From the NCBI GenBank assembly GCA_020636435.1, contig JACJXX010000002.1:4340001-4404000 (forward strand): a stretch of DNA of 64,000 bases, written 5' to 3'. The position numbers were made by a program, and so were the translations under genes. Source of the stretch: Lewinellaceae bacterium. Lineage in GTDB: Bacteria > Bacteroidota > Bacteroidia > Chitinophagales > Saprospiraceae. This document shows positions 1 through 8,372 of the stretch, piece by piece (positions within the stretch are counted from its first letter, which is position 1; each line of letters opens with the position of its first letter). The notes under the pieces were generated by a model. The model ran no database searches, had not been told where the DNA came from, and was given only the letters and a program-made list of their open reading frames with translations.

Positions 1-1374
1 AATGCGGAAGTAAGCGCCGGCAATTCCGGTCATCAACCCAAAAGGCAGGAAAATGACGATGGTGCTCAGGGAGGAACCCACCATAGCTGGAAAGAGGTAG
101 TGAATGGCCTTACTCACCAATTCCTTTGGGGTTTGCCCCGGCGCTTCTTCCTGGCCCCGGTGAATTTGCTCTACGACAACAATAGCATCGTCGATCACCA
201 GCCCGATGGCGGCGGCAATGGCGCCGAGGGTCATGATATTGAAATCGTAGCCCAGGGCATATAAGGCAATCAGGGCCAGCCCCAAAGTCAAGGGAATGGT
301 GAGCAACAACACCAGGCTGCTTTTGAAGGACCACAAAAAGACAATGACCACTACAATCGCCAAAACCAGGCCGACCCAGAGTACATCCTGGATGCTGCGC
401 ACTGCGTCTTTTACGAAATCCGCCTGCTGGTAATAAGGGCGAAGCCGGGAACCCTTCGGCAGCAAGCTGTTCAACTTTGCAACCCTCGCCTCCAGCCCGG
501 CGGCTACTTCCTCCAAATTGGCGTCCGGCTGTTTGATCACCGCCACCAGGGGCACATCCTTGCCGTTGGCTTTTATTTTCAGGTATTCTTTTTCTGCTTC
601 CACCCTGACCTCGGCAATGTCTTTTACTTTGACTACCCGCATCGGGGAGCTGACTATGATGGTTTGCTCCAGGTCATTCAGGTCGTCCATCACTACATCC
701 GTAAGGGTGAGGTAAAGCCGGCCGAAATCCTGAAGATAACCATTAGAGCTGATGAAGTTCGTTTGCGACAATACGCTGTAAGCCATTTGCGGGGTGATGC
801 CCAGCTCGCTCATTTTGACGGGGTTGAGCACCAGATGGTATTCTTTGGTTTTCCCTCCGGTGACCACCACATCCGCTACGCCCGGCGCTTGCGCCAGAAA
901 GGGCTTTACGGTATAGAGGGCCAGGTTCTTCAGTTCGATCTGGCTGCCGTTGCCTTCCAGGGCGTAACCCGCAATGGGCAGGATAGAAGGGTTCATCTTT
1001 TCGACGGTGATCTGTACATCGGCAGGCAGGTTCAGGCGGTTTTGGTTGATGCGGCTCTCGATGCGTTGCTGCCCCAGGTCGATGTCCGCCCTCCAGTCAA
1101 AAAAGGCGGAAATTTCGGCGCTTCCTCGGCTGGTAGTGCTGCGGATGGACTGCAGGCCCGGCGCCTGCCGGATGGCTTCCTCCAGGGGGCGGGTCACAGT
1201 AAGCATCATTTTATCTACCGGCTGCTGCCCGTTCTCCGCAATGATCTTGACTTTGGGGAAGGTGACGTTGGGAAACAGGCCCGACTGCATCCGGGTGTAG
1301 GAAAAAACACCTCCCAGCAGTACGATCGCCAGCAGCGCCGCAAGGGGGTTTTTGTATTTTGCGTAATCTACCAT
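1..1374 (-). CDS. RND efflux transporter permease, N-terminal part (runs off window)
   Basis: Inner-membrane proton-driven pump subunit of a tripartite RND efflux system. Reading the minus strand from ATG at 1374 gives an open frame of 458 codons to the window edge. It begins MVDYAKYKNPLAALLAIVLL, a typical RND first membrane helix, followed by the porter-domain motif SGLFPNVTFPKVKI. The membrane-helix-4 motif GLVIDDAIVVVE, with the paired Asp residues of the proton relay, lies at about residues 391-402, where it is expected. The start is one base after the stop of the adaptor gene, so the two are co-transcribed. Full members are about 1,000-1,050 residues, so more than half is missing. Substrate cannot be told. 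Confidence 0.93.
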   Translation of the reverse strand, partial: MVDYAKYKNPLAALLAIVLLGGVFSYTRMQSGLFPNVTFPKVKIIAENGQQPVDKMMLTVTRPLEEAIRQAPGLQSIRSTTSRGSAEISAFFDWRADIDLGQQRIESRINQNRLNLPADVQITVEKMNPSILPIAGYALEGNGSQIELKNLALYTVKPFLAQAPGVADVVVTGGKTKEYHLVLNPVKMSELGITPQMAYSVLSQTNFISSNGYLQDFGRLYLTLTDVVMDDLNDLEQTIIVSSPMRVVKVKDIAEVRVEAEKEYLKIKANGKDVPLVAVIKQPDANLEEVAAGLEARVAKLNSLLPKGSRLRPYYQQADFVKDAVRSIQDVLWVGLVLAIVVVIVFLWSFKSSLVLLLTIPLTLGLALIALYALGYDFNIMTLGAIAAAIGLVIDDAIVVVEQIHRGQEEAPGQTPKELVSKAIHYLFPAMVGSSLSTIVIFLPFGLMTGIAGAYFRI

Positions 1375-1375
1375 T

Positions 1376-2302
1376 TTAAAGCTTTTCTACCAGAGTTATG
1401 GCGGCAGTGTCAGGCAACCCGTAAGCGCCCTGAACTACAATCCGGTCGGCGGGAGTGAGTTGGCTGTTTTTCAATTCAATCAGCGAATCAGTGCGGATGC
1501 CCAACTCTACCGGATGCTGGACAGCCAGGCTGTCGTTCACAATTTTCATCACCCAGAAGCGGGTTTGCTCTTCATTGCTCTGTACCGCCTGCAGCGGCAC
1601 CGCCAATGCCGAATTGCTGGACCGGGCGGATAGAGTAACCGCCACGTTCAGGTTTTCGGGCAGGAACCGGAAGGGGCTGATGGAGACCAGGTAGGGCGTC
1701 GTCTGGGAGCTCGCCTCGGCCGAGGGCAGCAGGCGGCGAACCACCCCGTTGAGCGTTTCCCCGCCGGGCAATTGCACTTTCACCGGTTGTTGCAGTTTCA
1801 CCAGGTTGTTGTATTCATAGGGTACGTATAGTTTTATAGCCAGCGAATTGGGCTTGGCCAGTTCCGCCAGCACATCGCCGTCCACCACATAGTCTCCATC
1901 CTGAAAGAAAATCTGGGTAATGACGCCCGTATTTTTGGCGACAACGGGGATAATGCCGGAGATATTGATGTCCGGGCGGTTGAGTATCTCCTCTCCCAGG
2001 GCCTCCGCTTCTTTGGTTTTCAGGCTAAACAATTGTTCGCCCTTTTTAACCCGGCTGCCTTGTTCGATGCTCGTTTGCTGCACATATCCCGTCGTCGTCG
2101 CCCGGATGTTTTCCCGGTTGATGTAGGTGGTAACGGCATTCATCGTCAAAGTTTCCTGCATAGACCGTATGAAAGGCGAACCCGCGACGGCCTGAGTGAG
2201 CTGAGAAACGGTTTCAGCCGGTGTATCCGCAGGCTCTTTCTGCCGGCAGCCTGCCAGGAACAGAAAAAAAACGAGCAGGGGTATCGGATGCTTTTTCGTC
2301 AT
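1376..2302 (-). CDS. RND efflux periplasmic adaptor lipoprotein (HlyD/MFP family)
   Basis: Periplasmic adaptor linking the RND pump to a TolC channel. The 308-residue product starts with a lipoprotein signal (lipobox LAGC, Cys19), so it is probably anchored in a membrane. A short lipoyl/barrel-sandwich part follows with GYVQQTSIEQGSRVKKG near residues 70-88. A second half-lipoyl (GVITQIFFQDGDYVVDGD) and beta-barrel segments come next. The long alpha-hairpin of classical MFPs is nearly absent, as in compact Bacteroidota adaptors. It lies between the TolC gene (11 bases upstream) and the permease (one base downstream), giving operon order tolC-adaptor-permease on the minus strand. Confidence 0.92.
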   Translation of the reverse strand: MTKKHPIPLLVFFLFLAGCRQKEPADTPAETVSQLTQAVAGSPFIRSMQETLTMNAVTTYINRENIRATTTGYVQQTSIEQGSRVKKGEQLFSLKTKEAEALGEEILNRPDINISGIIPVVAKNTGVITQIFFQDGDYVVDGDVLAELAKPNSLAIKLYVPYEYNNLVKLQQPVKVQLPGGETLNGVVRRLLPSAEASSQTTPYLVSISPFRFLPENLNVAVTLSARSSNSALAVPLQAVQSNEEQTRFWVMKIVNDSLAVQHPVELGIRTDSLIELKNSQLTPADRIVVQGAYGLPDTAAITLVEKL

Positions 2303-2313
2303 AAAATCAGTAT

Positions 2314-3768
2314 CTAGTTATTCCAGTAGTTAATTTCATTGATCATCAACAGCATTTGAATTTCCGCCTGGGCTTTTTGCTGTTGAAGGCCTGCATAAGC
2401 CCTCAGGACCAACAAATAATCCATCAGGGATATTTGTCCGAGCGCGAGCTCCTTCCGATAAGTGTCCAGCAGGGCCTGGTAATTGCCCAGTTGGCCGTTC
2501 AGCAACTGGATATTTTGGCTGTACAATTGCAAAAGCCGTTCATTGTTGAGGCGGTTGTTCTGAATTTGCCGTTTGGCAAACCGGGCCTGGTTGCCGGCAT
2601 CCAATTGCCGGGCCTCGTTTTGCTGGGCATTGACCTGGCGTTGCCCCCCATCTCCGAACAGCCAGGATACATGAGCGCCGGCACTAAAGCCGGCCTTTCG
2701 GTAAATGTTGTTCAGCTCAACCGCATTGACGCCCCCGTTGGCAAAAACATCGACTTGCGGGACATAACGCGTTTCAAAAACAGCCTGATTGTTGGCGGCA
2801 GCAAGGCTATCGAGGCGGTACTGTTCCAAAAACAGAGAAACCTCAGGAGCCTCCGTCCGGCTCAAGTTTACGGTGTCTAGCCGAACAAAAGCAGAATCGA
2901 CAATACCCGCCCCGGTATTGAGCATTTGGATGGCCTGGCGGAACTGAATGTTCAGGTTATTCCATTGATAATCCTGATCCTTAATTTCCAGGGAGATCAA
3001 TTCCAGGTCGGCCACCCGCATCAAACCACGGTCCGCCAGTTTCCGGATGAACTCCCGTTGTTCGGCAAGCTGGTTTTTCACCTGGAGCACATAATCCATT
3101 TGTTGTTGCAGGAGGTAGGCATTGAGGTAATCGGCTGTAATTTGCCGGTTAATCTCCACTTGCAAAAGCTGGTACTGGTTCGACATTCCCAACTGGGACA
3201 ATTCCTCCTGCTGCACCAGCGGGCGGCTCTGTTTTTCGGTAAAAAGAGAGTAATTGACGTTGGCCTGCGTGGCATACCACCCCCCGTTGGTGACGCCCGC
3301 GTCATAACCAACGGCTTTGGAATCGGGCGCAGCGGTGATGTCCATGGCTTTTCCGTTATTGAAGAAATAAGGCGCCAGCAAATAGTCGCCCGTCACCGTC
3401 CATTGTGGCTTTTCAAACTGGTTTTTTATCTTTTGAATCTCCAGGCCGGATATTTTTTGCTGAATAGTGAAGCCTTTCAGCGAGGGGTTTTGAGCCATTG
3501 CCTGTTCGAGGTAGTATTCCAAATCTACCTGGGCGGAAAGCTGTTTGCCACCGATCAGAAAAAGAGCAGATAAAAGCCATGGCAGGAGTGTTTTAGACTT
3601 CGGGCGTTCTGGGGAAAGCCTCTCACAAGCCTTAGTGAAATGCGAAATCGGAAGTTGGAAGTCGGAACAGGGCTCAGAATAAACGCCATACGCCTGTTTT
3701 CCGATTTCCAGCTTCCGATTTCCGGCTTCACCCATGGTTCGTCCAAATTCTACGAGTGTTCTATCCAT
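2314..3768 (-). CDS. TolC family outer membrane efflux protein with repeat-derived N-terminus
   Basis: Outer-membrane channel of the efflux operon. The mature part shows the TolC helical repeat pattern (YYLEQAMAQNPSLKGFTIQQ; later ELALGQISLMDYLLVLRAYA) and ends NEINYWNN. The signal peptide KTLLPWLLSALFLIGGKQLSAQ only begins at about residue 58. The preceding residues are encoded by a dispersed intergenic repeat of heptamers (GGAAGTC/GGAAATC). No ATG, GTG or TTG lies between the repeat and the signal peptide in frame; the nearest upstream ATGs are at 3768 and 3738. Either the protein carries a long extension or the native start was overwritten. The function of the rest is clear. Confidence 0.85.
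   Translation of the reverse strand: MDRTLVEFGRTMGEAGNRKLEIGKQAYGVYSEPCSDFQLPISHFTKACERLSPERPKSKTLLPWLLSALFLIGGKQLSAQVDLEYYLEQAMAQNPSLKGFTIQQKISGLEIQKIKNQFEKPQWTVTGDYLLAPYFFNNGKAMDITAAPDSKAVGYDAGVTNGGWYATQANVNYSLFTEKQSRPLVQQEELSQLGMSNQYQLLQVEINRQITADYLNAYLLQQQMDYVLQVKNQLAEQREFIRKLADRGLMRVADLELISLEIKDQDYQWNNLNIQFRQAIQMLNTGAGIVDSAFVRLDTVNLSRTEAPEVSLFLEQYRLDSLAAANNQAVFETRYVPQVDVFANGGVNAVELNNIYRKAGFSAGAHVSWLFGDGGQRQVNAQQNEARQLDAGNQARFAKRQIQNNRLNNERLLQLYSQNIQLLNGQLGNYQALLDTYRKELALGQISLMDYLLVLRAYAGLQQQKAQAEIQMLLMINEINYWNN
3596..3730. repeat. Heptamer-rich inverted repeat invading the tolC 5' end
   Basis: Units such as GAAATCG, GAAGTTG and GAAGTCG at 3643-3665 face CCGATTT and CCAGCTT units at 3700-3725, giving a long imperfect hairpin. 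The left part (GACTTCGGGCGTTCTGGGG, from 3596) resembles GACTTTGGACGTTCTGGG at 51231, so it belongs to a dispersed family. It reads in frame into the TolC signal peptide. Confidence 0.6.
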
Positions 3769-3988
3769 CGCTTTTTTACTAATTACCTTAAGGGAGCATT
3801 AATGCTATTCGTGGGCTTTTTCCCGCCACAAAGACACCAAAACACAAAGAATCACAAAGGTTTTTAGTCCTTCTTCGTGTAATCTTTGTGCCTTCGAGTT
3901 TTTGTGGCAAGGTTAAATGCTCTTTGAAGACATTACGCCCACTCTTGAACTATTTACCCATAACCCTAAGGCAGGTCTGAAATGCTAA

Positions 3989-4016
3989 AAAGACAGCAAA
4001 ATCAGCCCAGGTCACA
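3989..4016 (-). promoter_or_regulatory. Candidate ECF-type promoter (TGTGACC-N15-GTCTTT) upstream of RND operon
   Basis: On the minus strand TGTGACC (4016-4010) is followed after exactly 15 bases by GTCTTT (3994-3989). This is the two-part motif seen at five sites between 14.0 and 18.9 kb, with one change in the first base. It points at the TolC-adaptor-permease operon, about 220 bases upstream of the first ATG. The long leader and the single mismatch make it weaker than the others. Confidence 0.5.
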
Positions 4017-4023
4017 TTTTGCT

Positions 4024-4058
4024 GGAAGGCGGAAGGCGGAAGGCGGAAGGCGGAAGCG
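4024..4058. repeat. Heptamer tandem array (GGAAGGC x4-5)
   Basis: Four exact GGAAGGC units followed by a degenerate fifth, in the gap between the divergent RND operon and the sigma gene. It leads directly into the dispersed repeat at 4052-4102. Confidence 0.85.
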
Positions 4059-4102
4059 ACCGAAGGGAGCCCCGTGCCGGCGAAGGAGGCCGGGGGCGGA
4101 AG
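4052..4102 (+). repeat. 51-bp dispersed repeat, copy 1
   Basis: GGAAGCGACCGAAGGGAGCC... through ...GGCGGAAG. A 51-bp copy with few differences lies inverted at 51450-51500. The 3769-4246 gap otherwise holds only an imperfect inverted repeat around 3820-3910 (CCACAAAGACACC / TTTTTGTGGCAAGG) and the candidate promoter at 3989-4016. Confidence 0.7.
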
Positions 4103-4246
4103 GCCCGTAAAAACAAAATGCCTCACCTACACTTTCCTCCCTTTCACCGAGCCTTTTCCCAGTTTCACCGATCCATACCATTCCGGGTGCTTCTGGAGGA
4201 TACATTTGTAAGGTCATTTGCATTCATCAACTAAAAAACGCAAACA

Positions 4247-4840
4247 ATGGCCACGCAAGACCTTCCTCAGATGACCGATGCCGAACTGGCAAGCGCTTAC
4301 CAGCAAGACGGCGACAACCGTTGTTTAGGCGAGCTGTATTTTCGCTATCACGAGAATGTCCTGGCTTACTGTATACGGTTTACCCACGACCGGGAAACCG
4401 CCCTGGATATTGCCCAGGAGGTATTCCTGCGGGCCGCAGAGCGTATCCATCAGTTGAGGAACACCCGGTTTTTCGGTGGCTGGCTCTTTCGGATTGTCCG
4501 CAATGAGTGTATCAATTTCCTGAATGCCCAAACCAGAAAGCGGGCTTTTGCAGTAAACGGCCAGCCCCTCTGCGATGAAAACGAGGAATTTATGGAATGG
4601 AGCGCCGCCGAAGAAAAAGAACAGCTTTTGCTCGCCCTGAGCAAGGCCATGGCCGATGTAGACGAAGACAGCCGCGCCCTACTGGTGGAAAAATACGAAG
4701 ATGGCCTTCCGATCGTTGAATTGCAAAGCCGTTACGGCATTTCAGAGAGCGCGATGAAAATGCGCCTGTCCAGAGCCCGGAAACGGGTGCAGGACCGCAT
4801 CGCGCACATTATAGCTACGGAAAGGATAATGGTCGCTTAA
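4247..4840 (+). CDS. RNA polymerase sigma factor, sigma-70 family (ECF type)
   Basis: A 197-residue alternative sigma factor that directs RNA polymerase to a specific promoter set. Region 2 spans about residues 25-100 (ELYFRYHENVLAYCIRF, then ALDIAQEVFLRA and GWLFRIVRNECINFL). Region 4 spans about 140-190 (DSRALLVEKYEDGLPIVEL, then GISESAMKMRLSRARKRV, the helix-turn-helix). Region 3 is missing, as in ECF factors. It is divergent from the RND operon and followed by small membrane proteins; no obvious anti-sigma is adjacent. Whether it reads the AGTGACY-N15-GTCTTT promoters of this window is an open possibility. Confidence 0.93.
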   Translation: MATQDLPQMTDAELASAYQQDGDNRCLGELYFRYHENVLAYCIRFTHDRETALDIAQEVFLRAAERIHQLRNTRFFGGWLFRIVRNECINFLNAQTRKRAFAVNGQPLCDENEEFMEWSAAEEKEQLLLALSKAMADVDEDSRALLVEKYEDGLPIVELQSRYGISESAMKMRLSRARKRVQDRIAHIIATERIMVA

Positions 4841-4849
4841 TCTTCCAAA

Positions 4850-5035
4850 ATGGACAATAACCAGAAACAACAGGCAAAACTCTATATTTTCATTGCCCTG
4901 TCTTTAATCACGGCCATGCTTGCCTACACCATCGAGAGCTGGTGCTGGGGCGCCGCCGCTTTTACGCTGGGCTTCCTGCTGATTGGTATTTTCACTTATT
5001 TCAGCATCAGGAAACAGGATAATGGCGGCGAGTAA
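4850..5035 (+). CDS. Small two-helix membrane protein
   Basis: A 61-residue protein with two hydrophobic helices (about residues 11-31 and 33-53) and charged ends (MDNNQKQQAK..., ...SIRKQDNGGE). It begins 9 bases after the sigma-factor stop and overlaps the next gene by 14 bases, which supports translation within one operon. No family recognised. It could modulate the sigma factor or simply be a membrane-stress product; there is no direct evidence either way. Confidence 0.65.
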   Translation: MDNNQKQQAKLYIFIALSLITAMLAYTIESWCWGAAAFTLGFLLIGIFTYFSIRKQDNGGE

Positions 5036-5672
5036 TGCATTGTGGATTCGGGCCGGGCTGGCGAGCTGCATCCTTGCCGGGGTGGGGCAATTTGCCACCG
5101 ACTATTGGTTTATCCGCCACTACCCTGGCTACAACTGGCTGGCGGAATCGGCCAGCCGCCTGGGGCAGGTGGGTAGCCCGGTTATTCAGGAGGTGGCGGT
5201 TTGGGGCGTGGTGTTTGCTGTTTTGATTATCTTGTTTGGGATAAGTTTTTTCCAGGCTTTTTTCAAAGAGGGGCCCTGGGCCAGGCTGGCTGCCGGGATG
5301 ATTATCCTCTATGGCCTGGGAGAAGGCGTGGGGTCAGGGCTTTTCCCGGTCGACCCGGTAGGGGGTTTGAAAGCCCGTTCGACTTTTCTGCACGACCTGT
5401 TCAGCATGATGGGAGACGCCGGGCTGATGCTGTTGCCGCTGGTATTGTTGAAGGTATTTCCCCGGAATGCCCATCCTGTTTTTTTCCGGTTGTCCTGGTT
5501 TGCCATCATTAGCGGGTTATCCCTGGCCAGCCTTTTTACGCTGACAAAAATGTTCCCGCAGGAAAGCGGTATTTTATATTACAGAGGGGTGTGGCAACGG
5601 TTATACATCCTGATCTACCATCTGTATCTGGTGTTGGTGGCATTTAAAATGCTGCCCCGCCAAACAACCTAA
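5022..5672 (+). CDS. DUF998-like multi-pass membrane protein
   Basis: A 216-residue integral membrane protein of the DUF998 type, with about six hydrophobic segments. Seen features are an N-terminal helix followed by TDYWFIRHYPGYNWLAESAS, the family-like pattern in which a polar Asn/Ser-rich loop follows helix 1, and LFPVDPVGG before STFLHDLFS in the middle. The ATG at 5022 was chosen over 4983 because the earlier codons lie wholly inside the preceding gene and are not hydrophobic in register. The gene overlaps its upstream neighbour by 14 bases and ends 8 bases before the MprF-like gene, so all four genes from 4247 form one likely transcript. Biochemical role unknown. Confidence 0.8.
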   Translation: MAASNALWIRAGLASCILAGVGQFATDYWFIRHYPGYNWLAESASRLGQVGSPVIQEVAVWGVVFAVLIILFGISFFQAFFKEGPWARLAAGMIILYGLGEGVGSGLFPVDPVGGLKARSTFLHDLFSMMGDAGLMLLPLVLLKVFPRNAHPVFFRLSWFAIISGLSLASLFTLTKMFPQESGILYYRGVWQRLYILIYHLYLVLVAFKMLPRQTT

Positions 5673-5680
5673 AACGAGGA

Positions 5681-8263
5681 ATGAGCAAAGCCATACTTTT
5701 TCTAAAAACCAACCAAAAGGCCCTGTTACAGGTCGCCCTCAGCCTGCTGTTCGTCGGCCTGGGCATATATTTTTTGCGCCACGAGCGGGCGGAAGTTCAG
5801 AAGGTCGGCGCGGCGCTGTCGGAAGCCAAAGGAGTATGGGTGTTCAGCGGCCTCATTCTGGTGGCTGTTTTTATTGCCGTTCAGGGCCTGATGTATGTGT
5901 ACAGCTTCCGGGCAATCGGGCAGGGCATCGGCCTGGGCGCTGCCTCGGCGCTCTACCTGAAGCGCAACCTCATCAGCATGTTCCTGCCCGCCGGGATGCT
6001 GACCAATATGTTCTTCTTCAATGAAGAACTGGAGCGGGAGGAAGGCATAGCGCCCACCCAAACTTACTTTGCTTCCTCTATATTCAGTTTATGCTCTATT
6101 CTGTCCTCCATTATCATCGGTTTGCCTGCGCTGCTTTGGCTGCTGCTCCAGAGCAAGTTGTCCGGCGATCTGGCAGTTGGCCTCCTGGCAGTCCTCGCCA
6201 CGCTCGGGTTACTGGGGCTGGGGGTAAGAAGCCTGTTAAAAAAAGGCTGGCTGTATGGTTTTCTGGAGCGAAAAGCGCCCGCTTTTACCGAAGTGATCGG
6301 CCAGTTGCAAAGCCAGGCATTCCACGCGCGCGATTTCTGGATCGTCGTCGCCTTGTCTTGCGTCATTGAAGTCATCGGCATTGCTCACCTTTATATCTCC
6401 ATGGAAGCGCTGGGTGGCAATGCTACCCTGAAGGCTGCTGTGATCGGATACGCCATCGTGTTGCTGTTGCTGATGAGTTCTCCGTTTTTGCGGGGCGTCG
6501 GCGCCATCGAAGTAGCCCTGACTTACGCCTTAACCTTGTTTGGGTTTTCAACGGTGGCCGCCATTTCCGTGGCGATGCTGTTCCGTTTTTTCGAGTTTTG
6601 GTCGCTCCTTGTATTGGGGGTGGTGATATTGGTCGCGCAGCGGGGCGCTTTATTGCTGCGGGTGTTCCCGGCCCTGCTGCTGTTTGCCCTTGGCCTGGTC
6701 AACATCCTGAGCGCCCTCACGCCGGCTGCGCCGGAGCGTTTGAAGATACTCAAAGAGTTTCTGCCGTGGGCAGCCATTCACGCTTCCACCTACCTCGTGC
6801 TTTTCTCAGGAGTGCTGATGCTGGGCGTGGGGGCATACCTGCTGCGGGGGCTGCGCAATGCCTGGCTGATGGCAGTGGGGTTGAGCGCCCTGTCCCTGGT
6901 TACCCATTTAACCAAAGGGATCGACTACGAGGAGGCCCTCATCGCCCTGGTGGCGCTGGCCAGCCTGATCTACCAACGCAAGCAATATTTCATCCGGACT
7001 GACCTGCGGCTGGCGAAGCGCAGCTTATTTCCAGGCCTGGTGGCGGTGGGCGGCGTGCTGATGTTCGGCACCCTGGGATTTTTTTTCCTGGATGAACAAC
7101 ATTTCGCTGCGGATTTCACCCTCGGGCAATCCTTCCGGCAGGCTGTCACCACTTTCTTTTTATCTGATATCAGCCTGTCGCCGGCTACCTCATTCGGCCG
7201 GGAGTTCCTGGTTGGCATGAATATTCTGGGTGGCGCGACGCTGGCATACATCGTTTACCTGCTGCTCCGCCCCCTCATTCTCCGTCCGCCATCGGCGGAA
7301 GACGACCGGCTTCAGGCCCAGGCCTTGTTGGAAAAGTACGGCTGCTCCTCGCTCGACTACTTCAAAACGTACTCAGATAAGGCCTTCTGGTTCAGCGAAG
7401 ACGGAGAGGGATTCGTAGCATTCAGAACGAGCCGCAGCTACGCCATTGCCCTGGAAAACCCCGTGTGCCGCGACGAGGCAGCGATGGCTGAAATGATCCC
7501 TGCCTTCGAGCAATGGTGCCGCCGGAACGGCCTGCGCGCCGCCTGGTACCGCATACCCCAAAGCAGCATTTCCATTTATGAGAAACAAGGCAAAAAACTT
7601 TTCCCCATCGGCGAAAACGCCACGGTAAACCTCGATGCCTTCAGCCTGCAGGGCGGCGATAAAAAAGGCCTGCGCAACGTGATGAACCGGCTGGCCAAAG
7701 AAGGCTATTCTTTCCACACCTATGACCCGCCTCAACGAGACGGATTCCTCCAGCAACTCAAGGCGGTCAGCGATGACTGGCTGCGGGAAACAGCACGTGG
7801 CGAGCTGGCCTTTTCCCAGGGCTTTTTCGAGGAGGAGGAATTGAAAAAACAGCCCATCTTCACCATCGAGAACCAGGAGGGCAAGGTTGTCGGCTTTGTC
7901 AACATCGTTCCGGATTACGCTCCCGGGGAAGCCAATTTCGACCTGATGCGCAAAACGGAAGATGCCCCCAATGGCACGATGGACTTTCTGTTCGTCAATA
8001 TGTTCCTCCACCTGAAAGAGCAGGGTTTTCACCGCTGCGACCTGGGCATGGTGCCCATGAGCGGCATCGACGAGCCCGACAACATTCAGGAACGGGCCAT
8101 CAAACTGGCCTACGAACGCATCCGGCAGTTTTCCCACTACAAAAGCCTGAGGGATTTCAAAGAAAAATTCGGCCCGGACTGGCAGATGATGTACCTGGTA
8201 TACAGCGCTCCGTTCGACCTGGTTTACCTGCCGGGGGCGCTGGAGCAGGTGATCCAGCCATGA
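5681..8263 (+). CDS. MprF-like membrane protein: LPG-synthase TM domain + DUF2156 transferase domain
   Basis: An 860-residue protein with the architecture of phosphatidylglycerol lysyltransferase/flippase. A first block of helices resembles the lysylphosphatidylglycerol synthase TM region (residues about 1-330, YLKRNLISMFLPAGMLTNMF). More helices follow to about 530, then a soluble GNAT-like DUF2156 domain (about 550-850; WFSEDGEGFVAFRTSRSYAI, GFVNIVPDYAPGEANFDLMR, DLGMVPMSGI). Known family members modify membrane lipids with aminoacyl groups and reduce cationic peptide binding. Whether the acceptor here is PG, ornithine lipid or another lipid cannot be read from sequence. It is the last gene of the 4.2-8.3 kb operon. 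Confidence 0.88.
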   Translation: MSKAILFLKTNQKALLQVALSLLFVGLGIYFLRHERAEVQKVGAALSEAKGVWVFSGLILVAVFIAVQGLMYVYSFRAIGQGIGLGAASALYLKRNLISMFLPAGMLTNMFFFNEELEREEGIAPTQTYFASSIFSLCSILSSIIIGLPALLWLLLQSKLSGDLAVGLLAVLATLGLLGLGVRSLLKKGWLYGFLERKAPAFTEVIGQLQSQAFHARDFWIVVALSCVIEVIGIAHLYISMEALGGNATLKAAVIGYAIVLLLLMSSPFLRGVGAIEVALTYALTLFGFSTVAAISVAMLFRFFEFWSLLVLGVVILVAQRGALLLRVFPALLLFALGLVNILSALTPAAPERLKILKEFLPWAAIHASTYLVLFSGVLMLGVGAYLLRGLRNAWLMAVGLSALSLVTHLTKGIDYEEALIALVALASLIYQRKQYFIRTDLRLAKRSLFPGLVAVGGVLMFGTLGFFFLDEQHFAADFTLGQSFRQAVTTFFLSDISLSPATSFGREFLVGMNILGGATLAYIVYLLLRPLILRPPSAEDDRLQAQALLEKYGCSSLDYFKTYSDKAFWFSEDGEGFVAFRTSRSYAIALENPVCRDEAAMAEMIPAFEQWCRRNGLRAAWYRIPQSSISIYEKQGKKLFPIGENATVNLDAFSLQGGDKKGLRNVMNRLAKEGYSFHTYDPPQRDGFLQQLKAVSDDWLRETARGELAFSQGFFEEEELKKQPIFTIENQEGKVVGFVNIVPDYAPGEANFDLMRKTEDAPNGTMDFLFVNMFLHLKEQGFHRCDLGMVPMSGIDEPDNIQERAIKLAYERIRQFSHYKSLRDFKEKFGPDWQMMYLVYSAPFDLVYLPGALEQVIQP

Positions 8264-8372
8264 TTTTCAGGGAGTGTTCAAAGTTCAAAGCCACTGGGCA
8301 GGCAATGAAGGCGGAAAAATCCAGCACCAGGAAATTCAGGATGTAGAAAGTCGAATTAAAAATCATTAAAAC

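Noticed and set aside
664..1458. 264-codon plus-strand frame opposite the RND permease
   Set aside because: It is antisense to a clear RND coding frame and has no protein features; GC-rich codons make complementary frames open.
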